The translations under genes were made by a program, and so were the position numbers. Positions 24,574 to 32,261 of a stretch of DNA of 33,288 bases are shown piece after piece (the stretch's first letter is position 1; every line of letters starts with the position of its first letter). This DNA comes from Anderseniella sp. (GTDB lineage: Bacteria > Pseudomonadota > Alphaproteobacteria > Rhizobiales > Aestuariivirgaceae), in the NCBI GenBank assembly GCA_030626025.1, contig DAOUPT010000036.1, forward strand, positions 1 to 33,288. The letters run 5' to 3'. The notes beneath the pieces are model-generated. The model was not told where the DNA came from and did no database searches. It was given only the letters and a program-made list of their open reading frames with translations.

Positions 24574-26142
24574 TTAAATCACCTCGCGTTTGCCGGTCGA
24601 TTGCTGCGCCTTGCCGATGATGTGTTCATCAGCACCGGCGACGATTTTGGCAATCTCTGCTTTCTGATCCTCATCAGGCAAACCTTCCGGTGGCTCAGCT
24701 TTAATCAAGGCCAGCACCTTGTCGCGCGCCGCCTCAAAGGCACCAGCCCGGTTTTCAGCTTCATAATCATCGCGCCCGGTGCGTTTGAAGGTGTCGGGCA
24801 AGTGCTGGCTGCGGCAATATTTAAGCGTGTGCGGACTATCAAGAAAATGCGCCCCGACACCAATGTTGGAGATTTCTTCCCAGTTAAAGGTCTCATTATT
24901 AATTGGCGGGCTTTGCAGTGTCCCGCGATACATCGCTCCCAACTCATTATCAAGAACTGCCTGCACCGGTGAGAACACCGTTGCACATTCCAGCTGCCCG
25001 ACGCCGCCCAAAATGTCAGCCCCCGACAGCGATACCAATTGACCCAGCATGGCCCGTTCGGCCATCGACTGTCCGTCCACATCAGGCGTATCAGACCCGG
25101 CACCATAGGTGTGGGCCAGCAAGCCAAAGCCTCGTTTCAAAACCTCAATCGCCATCGCCTTGGCCTGCAGGCTTTCAACGCAGGAATGCAGCGCGCGCCC
25201 GGTGGCCATATCCAGCGTAAACATCAACGGTGTTGCAATAACCGTGGTTCCCGGCACCAATACATGAGCCAGCGTAATCATTGCTAGAATTTCTGACACC
25301 GCCATCAACACCATACCCGCAACAGTAATCGGCGCAGTACCGCCGGCAGAGGGCAGGGAGCAGGCATGCACCGGTATTCCGGCCTTGCCCGACTGAATAA
25401 GCGCCTCAACATCCATCACCTTGAACTCAAGCGGTGTGAACGAACACATAATGCAACTGGCTATCGGGCGTTTTTTCAGTTGCGCCTCACCACCTGCCGC
25501 AACAGTGACGATCCGCATCAGATATTCGACATTCTCAATATTATAAGGCTGCAACCAGATATGTTTGTCCGTATGGGTGACCATCGATGCCACCCCGTGA
25601 ATATCCGATGTCAACTCATGCACCCCATAACAAAACGGATGGGCAATGAACCCGACTTGATCAAGTCCGTTGGCAACCGCTGCAATTTTCGGCACATGAT
25701 CGAGTGTCAGATTGCCATAGGTGTTGGTTTCAGGGTCAACATAGCCATGCGCCCCGGTGCCGGTTCGCATGATAAATCCGTGATCCTTGCGCGGCAGATG
25801 CACATCGCGCGCCGTTGTCTTGCCACACAAAACAGTCTCGCGCGGGGCAGCATGTAAGGCTTCTTCAATCAACTCGCGCGGCAATCGCAAACGCTCATTA
25901 TCTCCGCCGGGCACTGCCCCCGCCTTGCGCATTGCAGCATTGGCGCTTTCATGCACAACGGCGATACCGTGTTGTTCCAAAAGGTCAAATGCCCGGTCTT
26001 TAATCCGCACCAAATCATCCTCGCTCAAAAACGAAAATGTCGGGCGTGGTAAAACAGGATCAGCCTGGGTAAAAGCATCAGGTGTAATTGTCGGGTTAAG
26101 GGGCGCGGCTTTCTTGCGCCGACCAGTTCTCTCGCGTGCCAT
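24574..26142 (-). CDS. MttB-family corrinoid methyltransferase, non-pyrrolysine type
   Basis: 522 residues of the trimethylamine methyltransferase superfamily (COG5598). The sequence reads through without an in-frame TAG, so it is not a pyrrolysine-dependent TMA enzyme. Non-pyrrolysine relatives such as MtgB demethylate glycine betaine, proline betaine or other quaternary amines onto a corrinoid protein. Conserved stretches include RTGTGAHGYVDPETNTYGNLT, HACSLPSAGGTAPITVAGMVLMA and HTYGAGSDTPDVDGQSM. GGAG lies before the ATG. The substrate is unknown, and no corrinoid protein gene is adjacent. Confidence 0.9.
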   Translation of the reverse strand: MARERTGRRKKAAPLNPTITPDAFTQADPVLPRPTFSFLSEDDLVRIKDRAFDLLEQHGIAVVHESANAAMRKAGAVPGGDNERLRLPRELIEEALHAAPRETVLCGKTTARDVHLPRKDHGFIMRTGTGAHGYVDPETNTYGNLTLDHVPKIAAVANGLDQVGFIAHPFCYGVHELTSDIHGVASMVTHTDKHIWLQPYNIENVEYLMRIVTVAAGGEAQLKKRPIASCIMCSFTPLEFKVMDVEALIQSGKAGIPVHACSLPSAGGTAPITVAGMVLMAVSEILAMITLAHVLVPGTTVIATPLMFTLDMATGRALHSCVESLQAKAMAIEVLKRGFGLLAHTYGAGSDTPDVDGQSMAERAMLGQLVSLSGADILGGVGQLECATVFSPVQAVLDNELGAMYRGTLQSPPINNETFNWEEISNIGVGAHFLDSPHTLKYCRSQHLPDTFKRTGRDDYEAENRAGAFEAARDKVLALIKAEPPEGLPDEDQKAEIAKIVAGADEHIIGKAQQSTGKREVI

Positions 26143-26270
26143 GAAAATTCTCCTCTAAAGGCAAAAAACGAGGCACACACCAATTAAGCTCACTGCCTGC
26201 CGACTTGAGCAAGTTGAGTTTGCCGGAATTTGCGGGGGGTTGCAAGGAAATGTGATACAGCAACAACACT

Positions 26271-26422
26271 TTCAATCTCCCCCTTGAGGGGGAGATGTCA
26301 CCACAGGTGACAGAGGGGGGAGGCTTGCCTCCCTCATCGTGCTCTTTTTGAAAAGTTAGCCCTTCGGGCATCCCCTCTCTGACCGCTTCGTAGCCATCTC
26401 CCCCACAAGGGTGGAGATTGAA
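26271..26422. repeat. MITE/RIME-like element with about 27-bp terminal inverted repeats
   Basis: The left end TTCAATCTCCCCCTTGAGGG... is mirrored at the right end, whose reverse complement reads TTCAATCTCCACCCTTGTGG... Each arm is itself a hairpin (CTCCCCCTTGAGGGGGAG). The body holds GTCACC/GGTGAC and GGGAGG/CCTCCC hairpins. Its right end lies 8 bp from the helicase stop codon. It resembles the short palindromic intergenic repeats of Rhizobiales. Confidence 0.75.
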
Positions 26423-26429
26423 GGGAAAC

Positions 26430-27779
26430 TTACCTCTTGCCGCCGCCTGTTGGCCTGCGTCTGCGCATGGGGCGCCCGACAGCAGATTTTGTTTTCTGGG
26501 CCTGCCCACCCTGCGCCTGCCCGGCCTGACCCTGTTTTGGCTTGCGCCTTCTTTTGCGCTTCGGGTTTGCCGGTTGCTCACCGCTCTTGGCTTGATTTGC
26601 TTTCGGCTTGGCAGGTCTCTTTGGCAACGGTTTAACCGGCGGTAACGCAGGGGTTGAAATTACCGGGATCGTCAGTTTGATCAGGCGCTGAATATCTTTC
26701 AGATAAGGCTTTTCATCATCATCGCAGAGCGAAATCGCCGCCCCGCTGGCCCCGGCCCGGGCTGTGCGTCCAATGCGGTGAACATAAACCTCCGGCACAT
26801 TGGGCAGTTCATAATTGACCACCAGCCCGACATCGGGAATATCAATGCCGCGCGCCGCAATATCGGTGGCAATCAAAATTGGTGTTGAACCATCACGAAA
26901 GGCAGCCAAAGCCCGGTCGCGCTGGCCTTGTGATTTATTGCCGTGAATAGCCGCCACTCCATGACCTTCTGCCCCCAACCGTCTGGCCACTTTGTCGGCC
27001 CCGCGCTTGGTACGGGTGAAGACGATAATCCGTTCGCCTTTATGCTCGCGGGCCAGATGGGCCATGGCTACAATCTTGCTGGGTCGCGGCACAAACATTA
27101 CCGCTTGTTCAATCTTGTCAGCCGTCTTGGTAACCGGCGCCACGCTGACCGAAACAGGATCAACAAGATATTGACTGGTCAGCTCGCGGATTTTCTTGGG
27201 CATGGTTGCTGAAAACAACAGCGTCTGGCGCTGTTTGGGCAACATGGCGATGATGCGTTTGATGTCCGGCAAAAATCCGATATCGAGCATGTGGTCAGCC
27301 TCATCAAGTACCAGCGTTTGCACATGACGCAAATCGACCTTGCGCTGGTTGCACAAATCAATCAGCCGCCCGGGCGTGGCGATTAAAATATCGATTCCCG
27401 CCGACATGGCCCGCAATTGCCGTTTGATCGGTACACCGCCGGTAATACAGGTTGAACGCAAGGGCAGGGAGCGGCTGTAGGCAACGACATTCTTGCGAAT
27501 TTGCGAGGCCAGCTCACGAGTAGGCGACAAAACCAAAACCCGCACAACGCCATCCAGATCAGGGTCTGGATCAGCAATTATCCGCTGTAATATCGGTAAC
27601 GTAAAAGCAGCTGTTTTGCCGGTGCCGGTCTGGGCCAGACCAACAACATCGTGGCCTTCCAGAACAGCCGGAATGGCTTTGCTCTGGATCGGCGTTGGTT
27701 CGCTATAACCCTGTTCAGCAAGGGCATCGAGAATTCGGCGATCAAGCCCGAAGTCCTGAAAATTGGCAGGAGTTGTCAA
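26430..27779 (-). CDS. DEAD-box RNA helicase, RhlE-like
   Basis: 449 residues with all motifs: Q-motif (FQDFGLDRRILDALAEQGY... PTPIQ), AQTGTGKT, PTRELASQ, TPGRL, DEAD, SAT, ARGIDIPD and HRIGRTARAG. The tail after residue 370 is about 80 residues of Lys/Arg/Pro/Gln, as in RhlE proteins that act in ribosome assembly and cold adaptation. The start is TTG (MTTPANFQDFG); no ATG lies upstream in frame. The gene is single, with a structured repeat directly after its stop. Confidence 0.93.
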   Translation of the reverse strand: MTTPANFQDFGLDRRILDALAEQGYSEPTPIQSKAIPAVLEGHDVVGLAQTGTGKTAAFTLPILQRIIADPDPDLDGVVRVLVLSPTRELASQIRKNVVAYSRSLPLRSTCITGGVPIKRQLRAMSAGIDILIATPGRLIDLCNQRKVDLRHVQTLVLDEADHMLDIGFLPDIKRIIAMLPKQRQTLLFSATMPKKIRELTSQYLVDPVSVSVAPVTKTADKIEQAVMFVPRPSKIVAMAHLAREHKGERIIVFTRTKRGADKVARRLGAEGHGVAAIHGNKSQGQRDRALAAFRDGSTPILIATDIAARGIDIPDVGLVVNYELPNVPEVYVHRIGRTARAGASGAAISLCDDDEKPYLKDIQRLIKLTIPVISTPALPPVKPLPKRPAKPKANQAKSGEQPANPKRKRRRKPKQGQAGQAQGGQAQKTKSAVGRPMRRRRPTGGGKR

Positions 27780-27882
27780 AAACTGGTCTTTCTGTTGGCA
27801 TAAAACTAAGCAATTGGGCTGGATGTACGGACTTTAGAGCGCAATAGCAACAGGCGATAGCCGTGCAGTTAAACCTTCAATG

Positions 27883-28218
27883 TTAATCTTTTAGTGTCAG
27901 CGCCCATTTCTTGGCCCAGTCACCCATTGGTTCCAGATGGGTATAAAGTTCTTGCCCCAAATCGGTGGCGACATAGCCTTTGCCATTGTGATCAACCAGA
28001 CCGGCAGCCCGAAGTTCTTTCAGGCGGGCATTTAGCACTGAGGGCGAAATGGTCTCGCAACGCTCCTGTAATTGGCGAAAAGTTGCCACGCCGCCATCGC
28101 ACAACGTCCACAAAACCCCCATCGCCCAGCGCCGTCCCAACAGGTCAAGCAATGCCATAATCGGCGACCCGCTCTTTGAACCGCGAACCGGTGTGCCTGG
28201 TAGTGGTATTTTGGTCAT
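27883..28218 (-). CDS. HxlR-family winged-helix regulator
   Basis: 111 residues. The HxlR pattern is clear: LLGRRWAMGVLWTLCDGGVATFRQLQERCETISPSVLNARLKEL... GLV, then YVATDLGQEL. Members respond to aldehydes, quinones or other electrophiles. There is no cysteine in the N-terminal sensing position used by formaldehyde-type HxlR, although one Cys lies in ERCETIS. Its target is not adjacent in an obvious way; the nearest divergent gene is the Tat protein at 28600. Confidence 0.9.
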   Translation of the reverse strand: MTKIPLPGTPVRGSKSGSPIMALLDLLGRRWAMGVLWTLCDGGVATFRQLQERCETISPSVLNARLKELRAAGLVDHNGKGYVATDLGQELYTHLEPMGDWAKKWALTLKD

Positions 28219-28599
28219 CTCAACCTTCAGTATAGTTTAAAACCGCTACGGCTATCATAGCAATATTGCCGCCTAACCACAATATGGTGTGGTGAAAACT
28301 TGAATATGCCATGATCAGACACTATATTTGCACTTGGGGTGTCGCCGTGCGGTTGTTGACATTTTAATATGGTCTGCAATCAGACAACTGCTTTAAAGCT
28401 GATATTCTTGGCGAAATGCAGATAAACCCGCGGCAGGGCACTTTCTCAAACCATCGCAAGGCAATCGCATTTGTTCGTGCACTTTTTGTGCGGGAATGGG
28501 TATGCCGTTTTTGGAACGGGATCGTTTTTGCTCTCAGAGTGAAATCGTGAATCTCTTTCCTTTCTAAAAGTCGGGCCAGAAAAACCAAGGAAGACCCTC
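28219..28599. other. Gene-free interval upstream of the Tat protein pair
   Basis: 381 bp without a supported gene. It holds TTGACA at 28356-28361 and, just downstream, the small perfect hairpin GTCTG-CAAT-CAGAC (28372-28385). No convincing -10 was found at the right distance. A minus-strand open frame at 28364-28588 has no family likeness and is not annotated. AAGGAAG before 28600 is the ribosome site of the next gene. Confidence 0.5.
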
Positions 28600-28923
28600 A
28601 TGCAAAACATGACAAGACGACAACTTTTGACCACAACCGCACTTGGAGCCGCAGCCCTTGGCATTGGTGCCCTTGCCGTTGGTGCCACAGGTGCCAATAG
28701 CGCCTCGGCAATGGTTGAATACGGTCACGATATGGCCAGTTGCGCTCACAATCACCATGCCCTCGGTCACAGATTGTCAACATTGATTGCCGACCCTGCC
28801 GTGGACGACACCGTCAAAAATCATGCGATCAAAACCGCTGCCTGCCCTGATTGTGGCACCGGCATAGCGCCAACTGGTCTTGGTCTGGCAGCCAGCACCT
28901 GGACAACTGCAGGTTGGGCTTAA
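28600..28923 (+). CDS. Tat-exported small Cys/His protein, paralogue 1
   Basis: 107 residues. TRRQLLTTTALGAAALGIGAL is a twin-arginine signal, with probable cleavage after SASA. The mature part of about 70 residues carries CAHNHHALGHRL and CPDCGTGIAP, joined by a 31-residue stretch with a DP...K...A pattern. The next gene encodes the same pattern. A CxHxH...CPxCG arrangement suggests binding of a metal such as Zn, Cu or Fe before export in folded form, which is the usual reason for using Tat. AAGGAAG lies before the ATG. The family is not one I recognise. Confidence 0.8.
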   Translation: MQNMTRRQLLTTTALGAAALGIGALAVGATGANSASAMVEYGHDMASCAHNHHALGHRLSTLIADPAVDDTVKNHAIKTAACPDCGTGIAPTGLGLAASTWTTAGWA

Positions 28924-28950
28924 TATCTAACAATAAAATCGGAGATTGAG

Positions 28951-29211
28951 ATGAGAAATGCTATTTCACGTCGTAAAATGCTTTCCACTATCGTATTAAG
29001 TGTGGTAGCGCTTGGAACTGGTCGTGTAGCTGCTTTGGCAGCTTGCAGTCACGACCACAAGAAAATCGGCTATCGGCTGGGGGCAGCCATGGTTGATCCA
29101 ACCACCAGCAATGCTGACAAATCCCGCGCGCTTGCCCAAGCGCAATGTCCGTCCTGTGGCATCTCCATCGAACCTGATGGTTTGTCATACGGCGAGCATA
29201 TGCAAGCATAG
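28951..29211 (+). CDS. Tat-exported small Cys/His protein, paralogue 2
   Basis: 86 residues. SRRKMLSTIVLSVVALG is again a twin-arginine signal. The mature part carries CSHDHKKIGYRL, then DP, K and A in the same places as its neighbour, and CPSCGISIEP. The two genes lie 27 bp apart and arose by tandem duplication. GGAG lies 8 nt before the ATG, and a strong terminator follows, so the pair forms one transcript. Confidence 0.8.
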   Translation: MRNAISRRKMLSTIVLSVVALGTGRVAALAACSHDHKKIGYRLGAAMVDPTTSNADKSRALAQAQCPSCGISIEPDGLSYGEHMQA

Positions 29212-29236
29212 GGGGCTATCTTGCATAATGCTGTCG

Positions 29237-29275
29237 GCCCTCTCCCTTTTATTAGGGGGAGGGCATTTTTTATTT
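29237..29275 (+). terminator. Intrinsic terminator
   Basis: GCCCTCTCCC (29237-29246) pairs with GGGGGAGGGC (29255-29264), with one mismatch, followed by ATTTTTTATTT. It ends the transcript of the Tat pair. Confidence 0.9.
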
Positions 29276-29356
29276 GGCATCTCATATGGCGATAAAACCG
29301 CAAGCCAGTCGTTTTCTACCATAGGGTATCTCGGACCACCCTGTTAGTATGCTGCA

Positions 29357-29992
29357 ATGACAGATGTAAATTTATCCCCCCGCCAGGACTTTGAATTCTC
29401 CAAAGGTGACGGCAAAGTTTTGCTGATTGCCTGTGGTGCGCTGGGCCGTGAGATCATTGATCTGATTGAGGTCAATCACTGGTCCGCCTATGATGTGTCC
29501 TGCCTGCCAGCAAAATGGCACAATACGCCGGGCTTTATCGTCGACGGTGTGCGCGACAAAATCCACGCCGCCAAAGACAAATATGAGAAAATCTTCGTCG
29601 TCTATGGCGATTGCGGCACCGGTGGCATGCTCGATAAAATGCTTCGCAAAGAAGGTGTCGAGCGCATCCAGGGCCCTCATTGCTATGCCTTTTTCTCGGG
29701 AAAAGACATGGTTGCCAAGCATTACGAGCAAGATATAACAGCGTTTTTCCTGACCGATTATCTGGCCCGGCATTTTGATAAGCTGGTCTGGGAAGGCATG
29801 GGGTTAGACCGCCACCCGCAACTTCTCGATGCCTATTTCGGCAACTACAAGTCACTGGTCTACCTGGCCCAGACCGAAGATGAGGGCTTAAAAGAAAAAG
29901 CCAAAGCCGCCGCTACCAAACTCGGCCTTAAATACCAATACCGTTTCACCGGCTATGGCGAGCTGGAAAGCGAACTGGTCAAGAGAAGTTAA
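29357..29992 (+). CDS. DUF1638 protein of the methylated-amine / C1 cluster
   Basis: 211 residues. LLIACGALGREI, VVYGDCGTGGMLD and the final TGYGELESELV are DUF1638 features; the Cys in YGDCGTGG may bind a metal. DUF1638 genes are regularly found beside MttB-type methyltransferases, corrinoid proteins and split MetF in Rhizobiales and Rhodobacterales. Their biochemical role is not established. No strong ribosome site is visible. The gap of about 240 bp to the next gene holds no gene. Confidence 0.85.
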   Translation: MTDVNLSPRQDFEFSKGDGKVLLIACGALGREIIDLIEVNHWSAYDVSCLPAKWHNTPGFIVDGVRDKIHAAKDKYEKIFVVYGDCGTGGMLDKMLRKEGVERIQGPHCYAFFSGKDMVAKHYEQDITAFFLTDYLARHFDKLVWEGMGLDRHPQLLDAYFGNYKSLVYLAQTEDEGLKEKAKAAATKLGLKYQYRFTGYGELESELVKRS

Positions 29993-30232
29993 CTCCCTTC
30001 CGGCATTGCACATGTGGAGAGGTGGATCCCGCCCGCACGGAAATGACGAACACGGCAAAGTCGAGTTAAATCGGTCCCCCAAGGCATTGGCAAGCTATTG
30101 ACCGCAATAGGAGGCAATTTATCTGGCCAATACCTGCCAAAAGTCGATCTTGCACTGAAAAATGTCGCGTCCGGCACACTCTTTAATACTCAAAAGCGCA
30201 CTATCTAAATCGTTATTTTGGAGACCTGCCAC

Positions 30233-30865
30233 ATGTATGCTGTCCGGCTTTTTTGCACCCGCCATGCGCGGGCTTTTGAATCCGTTTATAAAGGGTTGGA
30301 AAAGGTGTTTTTAAGCCTGCATCCGCTCCTCAAGGGCATTGGATATAACCGCCTCGAACGACCGGTGGCGATGATTGAGCAAATGTCGAAGGGCTTTTTG
30401 TTTGATTGCAAAATGTGTGGCCAGTGTGTGCTGTCTTCCGCCGGCATGTCATGCCCGATGAATTGCCCCAAGAACATTCGCAACGGGCCATGCGGTGGTG
30501 TTCGTGATGGTGGTTTCTGTGAGGTGAGGCCTGAAATGCGTTGTGTTTGGGTGGAGGCCTGGAATGGTGCAAAAACCATGCAGAACGGACTGGAGCGTAT
30601 CCGCGTTGTGCAGCCGCCGGTCAACCGCGAACTCAAGGGATCCTCCAGCTGGCTGCGGATCATTCGCGAAAAGGGTGCCATGAAAGAAGCATCAAAGCGC
30701 CAGTTGGACCCGGCAAAATCAGAACTGGCACAAGCTTTTGCCAAAGCCCGAAAACTTGAGCCGGCAGCGGTGCCTCTTGCAAAAGAACCAGTTGCCGCCC
30801 TGGCTGAACAAGCTGTTAAAGAACAAACCTCGGTACACTCCACCCAAGAAACAACCAGCCAATGA
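30233..30865 (+). CDS. Methylene-THF reductase C-terminal-domain protein, Cys-rich
   Basis: 210 residues from ATG 30233 (GGAG 9 nt upstream); the frame extends only to a TTG at 30218. Residues 57-100 contain CKMCGQCVLSSAGMSCPMNCPKNIRNGPCGG, the MTHFR_C (PF12225) cysteine set that may hold an iron-sulfur cluster or zinc. In acetogens a related domain supplies electrons to MetF. Residues 160-210 are a charged, low-complexity tail. The stop overlaps the metF start (ATGA), so the two are likely subunits of one enzyme. Confidence 0.88.
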   Translation: MYAVRLFCTRHARAFESVYKGLEKVFLSLHPLLKGIGYNRLERPVAMIEQMSKGFLFDCKMCGQCVLSSAGMSCPMNCPKNIRNGPCGGVRDGGFCEVRPEMRCVWVEAWNGAKTMQNGLERIRVVQPPVNRELKGSSSWLRIIREKGAMKEASKRQLDPAKSELAQAFAKARKLEPAAVPLAKEPVAALAEQAVKEQTSVHSTQETTSQ

Positions 30866-31845
30866 TAAAAGTTCAACAACCCGAACCCTACGACCCGCTT
30901 TCGCAAGTTCCTTTAGTCCCTCCGCCTGGTCACTACTCCGCCAGCAAACTGGAACGGGTTTTGCGCAAAGGGCTTTTTGCTGTCACTGCCGAGTTAAACC
31001 CGCCTGACTCTGCAGACCCGCGCGATGTGCTCAAGGCGGCCGAGCCGCTGGTCGAGGTGGCTGATGCAATTAATGCCACCGATGCTTCGGGGGCCAATTG
31101 CCATATGTCTTCTATGGCGATTTGTTCGCTGTTGTCACGGGCAGGCCAGGGCAGTGTTTTTCAGATTTCCTGTCGCGACCGCAACCGTATCGCCATTCAG
31201 GGTGATGTGCTTGGCGTTGCCGCCCTTGGCGTGGGGAATGTTTTGTGCCTGTCTGGTGATGGCGTCGGCGTTGGCGATCAACCCGGTGCCAAGGCGGTTT
31301 TTGATTTTGATGCGATTTCCCTTTTGCGGACACTCAAAACCATGCGCAATGAGGGCGTGTTCCTGTCCGGCCGCAAACTGACCACGCCGCCCAATATCTT
31401 TTTGGGTGCTGCCGCAAATCCCTGTATTCAACCGCTGGAGTGGCGGGCCGAACGGCTGGCGAAAAAGGTTACGGCCGGTGCCGACTTCATTCAGACTAAT
31501 TATATATTTGATGTTGATGTGTTCGAAAAGTTCATGGAAACCCTTCGTAAAGAGGGCTTGCACAAGAAAGTATTCATTCTGGCCGGTGTCGGTCCGTTGG
31601 CCTCTGCAAAAGCTGCCCGCTGGATGCGCACCAATGTGCCGGGCATTCATATTCCTGATCGCGTTGTTGATCGTCTGGAAAAAGCCGATAACCCCGGTGA
31701 AGAAGGAAAAAAGCTGTGCATCGAACTGGTCCGGCAAATGCGCCAGATCGAAGGCGTTGCCGGAGTTCACATCATGGCCTACCGCCGCGAGCACATGGTC
31801 AACGAGATCATCGAGGCATCCGGCGTGCTGGCTGACAGGCAGTAA
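30862..31845 (+). CDS. metF: Methylenetetrahydrofolate reductase (MetF type)
   Basis: 327 residues of the flavin-dependent MetF barrel. AVTAELNPPDSADP gives the first strand with the catalytic Glu, DATDASGANCHMSS the folate side, and FIQTNYIFDVDVFEKFME and AGVGPLASAKAARWM later strands. It interconverts methylene-THF and methyl-THF. Placed with the Cys-rich partner and MttB genes, it more likely oxidises methyl-THF made by corrinoid methyltransferases than serves methionine synthesis. That direction is inferred. The C-terminus (GVHIMAYRREHMVNEII) is complete. Confidence 0.92.
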   Translation: MIKVQQPEPYDPLSQVPLVPPPGHYSASKLERVLRKGLFAVTAELNPPDSADPRDVLKAAEPLVEVADAINATDASGANCHMSSMAICSLLSRAGQGSVFQISCRDRNRIAIQGDVLGVAALGVGNVLCLSGDGVGVGDQPGAKAVFDFDAISLLRTLKTMRNEGVFLSGRKLTTPPNIFLGAAANPCIQPLEWRAERLAKKVTAGADFIQTNYIFDVDVFEKFMETLRKEGLHKKVFILAGVGPLASAKAARWMRTNVPGIHIPDRVVDRLEKADNPGEEGKKLCIELVRQMRQIEGVAGVHIMAYRREHMVNEIIEASGVLADRQ

Positions 31846-31847
31846 GC

Positions 31848-32261
31848 TTATTCTTTCAAAGCCGGATAGTCGGTCGGCTTATCATTGCACTGAATTTCAT
31901 CGGTGGGGATTTCATAATAACTGCCTTTGTCAGAGCAAAATATGTGTCCCCAGAAACCGATGCCACTGTCATCATCAAGCGTACCGGCAGTGATTGAAAT
32001 ATGGGGTGCATCATTGTGTTGCCAGAACAATTGCGAGCCGCATTTGCTGCAAAACCCGCGTTTGGCACTAGCGCTGGATGCATACCAGACAAGCCCGTCA
32101 TCTTTGGTCAGGGTGAAATCCTTCAGCAGGCAAGCGGTCGCTGCCATATGATGGCCGGTTAATTTCCGGCACTGAGTACAATGACACGCCACAACCGGGC
32201 GCAGCTCCCCACGCGTTTCATATTTCACCGCACCACACAGGCATGAACCGGTTTTATGCAT
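31848..32261 (-). CDS. GFA/CENP-V-like zinc protein
   Basis: 137 residues. Zinc cysteines are in SCLCGAVKY, CHCTQCRK and FCSKCGSQLFW. The family was named for glutathione-dependent formaldehyde activation, but that activity is doubtful for many members. Its start overlaps the end of the MttB gene by 8 nt, so it is translated with it, and a role in handling formaldehyde from demethylation would fit but is not shown. It converges on metF with 2 bases between the stops. Confidence 0.9.
   Translation of the reverse strand: MHKTGSCLCGAVKYETRGELRPVVACHCTQCRKLTGHHMAATACLLKDFTLTKDDGLVWYASSASAKRGFCSKCGSQLFWQHNDAPHISITAGTLDDDSGIGFWGHIFCSDKGSYYEIPTDEIQCNDKPTDYPALKE

Noticed and set aside
24574-26142. 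Pyrrolysine-type trimethylamine methyltransferase
   Set aside because: No in-frame TAG interrupts the gene, so this is the non-pyrrolysine branch of the family.
28530-28550. GGAAC...CGTT general-stress (EcfG-type) promoter upstream of the Tat pair
   Set aside because: GGAAC and CGTT are only 5 bp apart instead of the usual 16-17.
28364-28588. Minus-strand open frame upstream of the Tat proteins
   Set aside because: No ribosome site, no family likeness, and it overlaps the likely promoter region.
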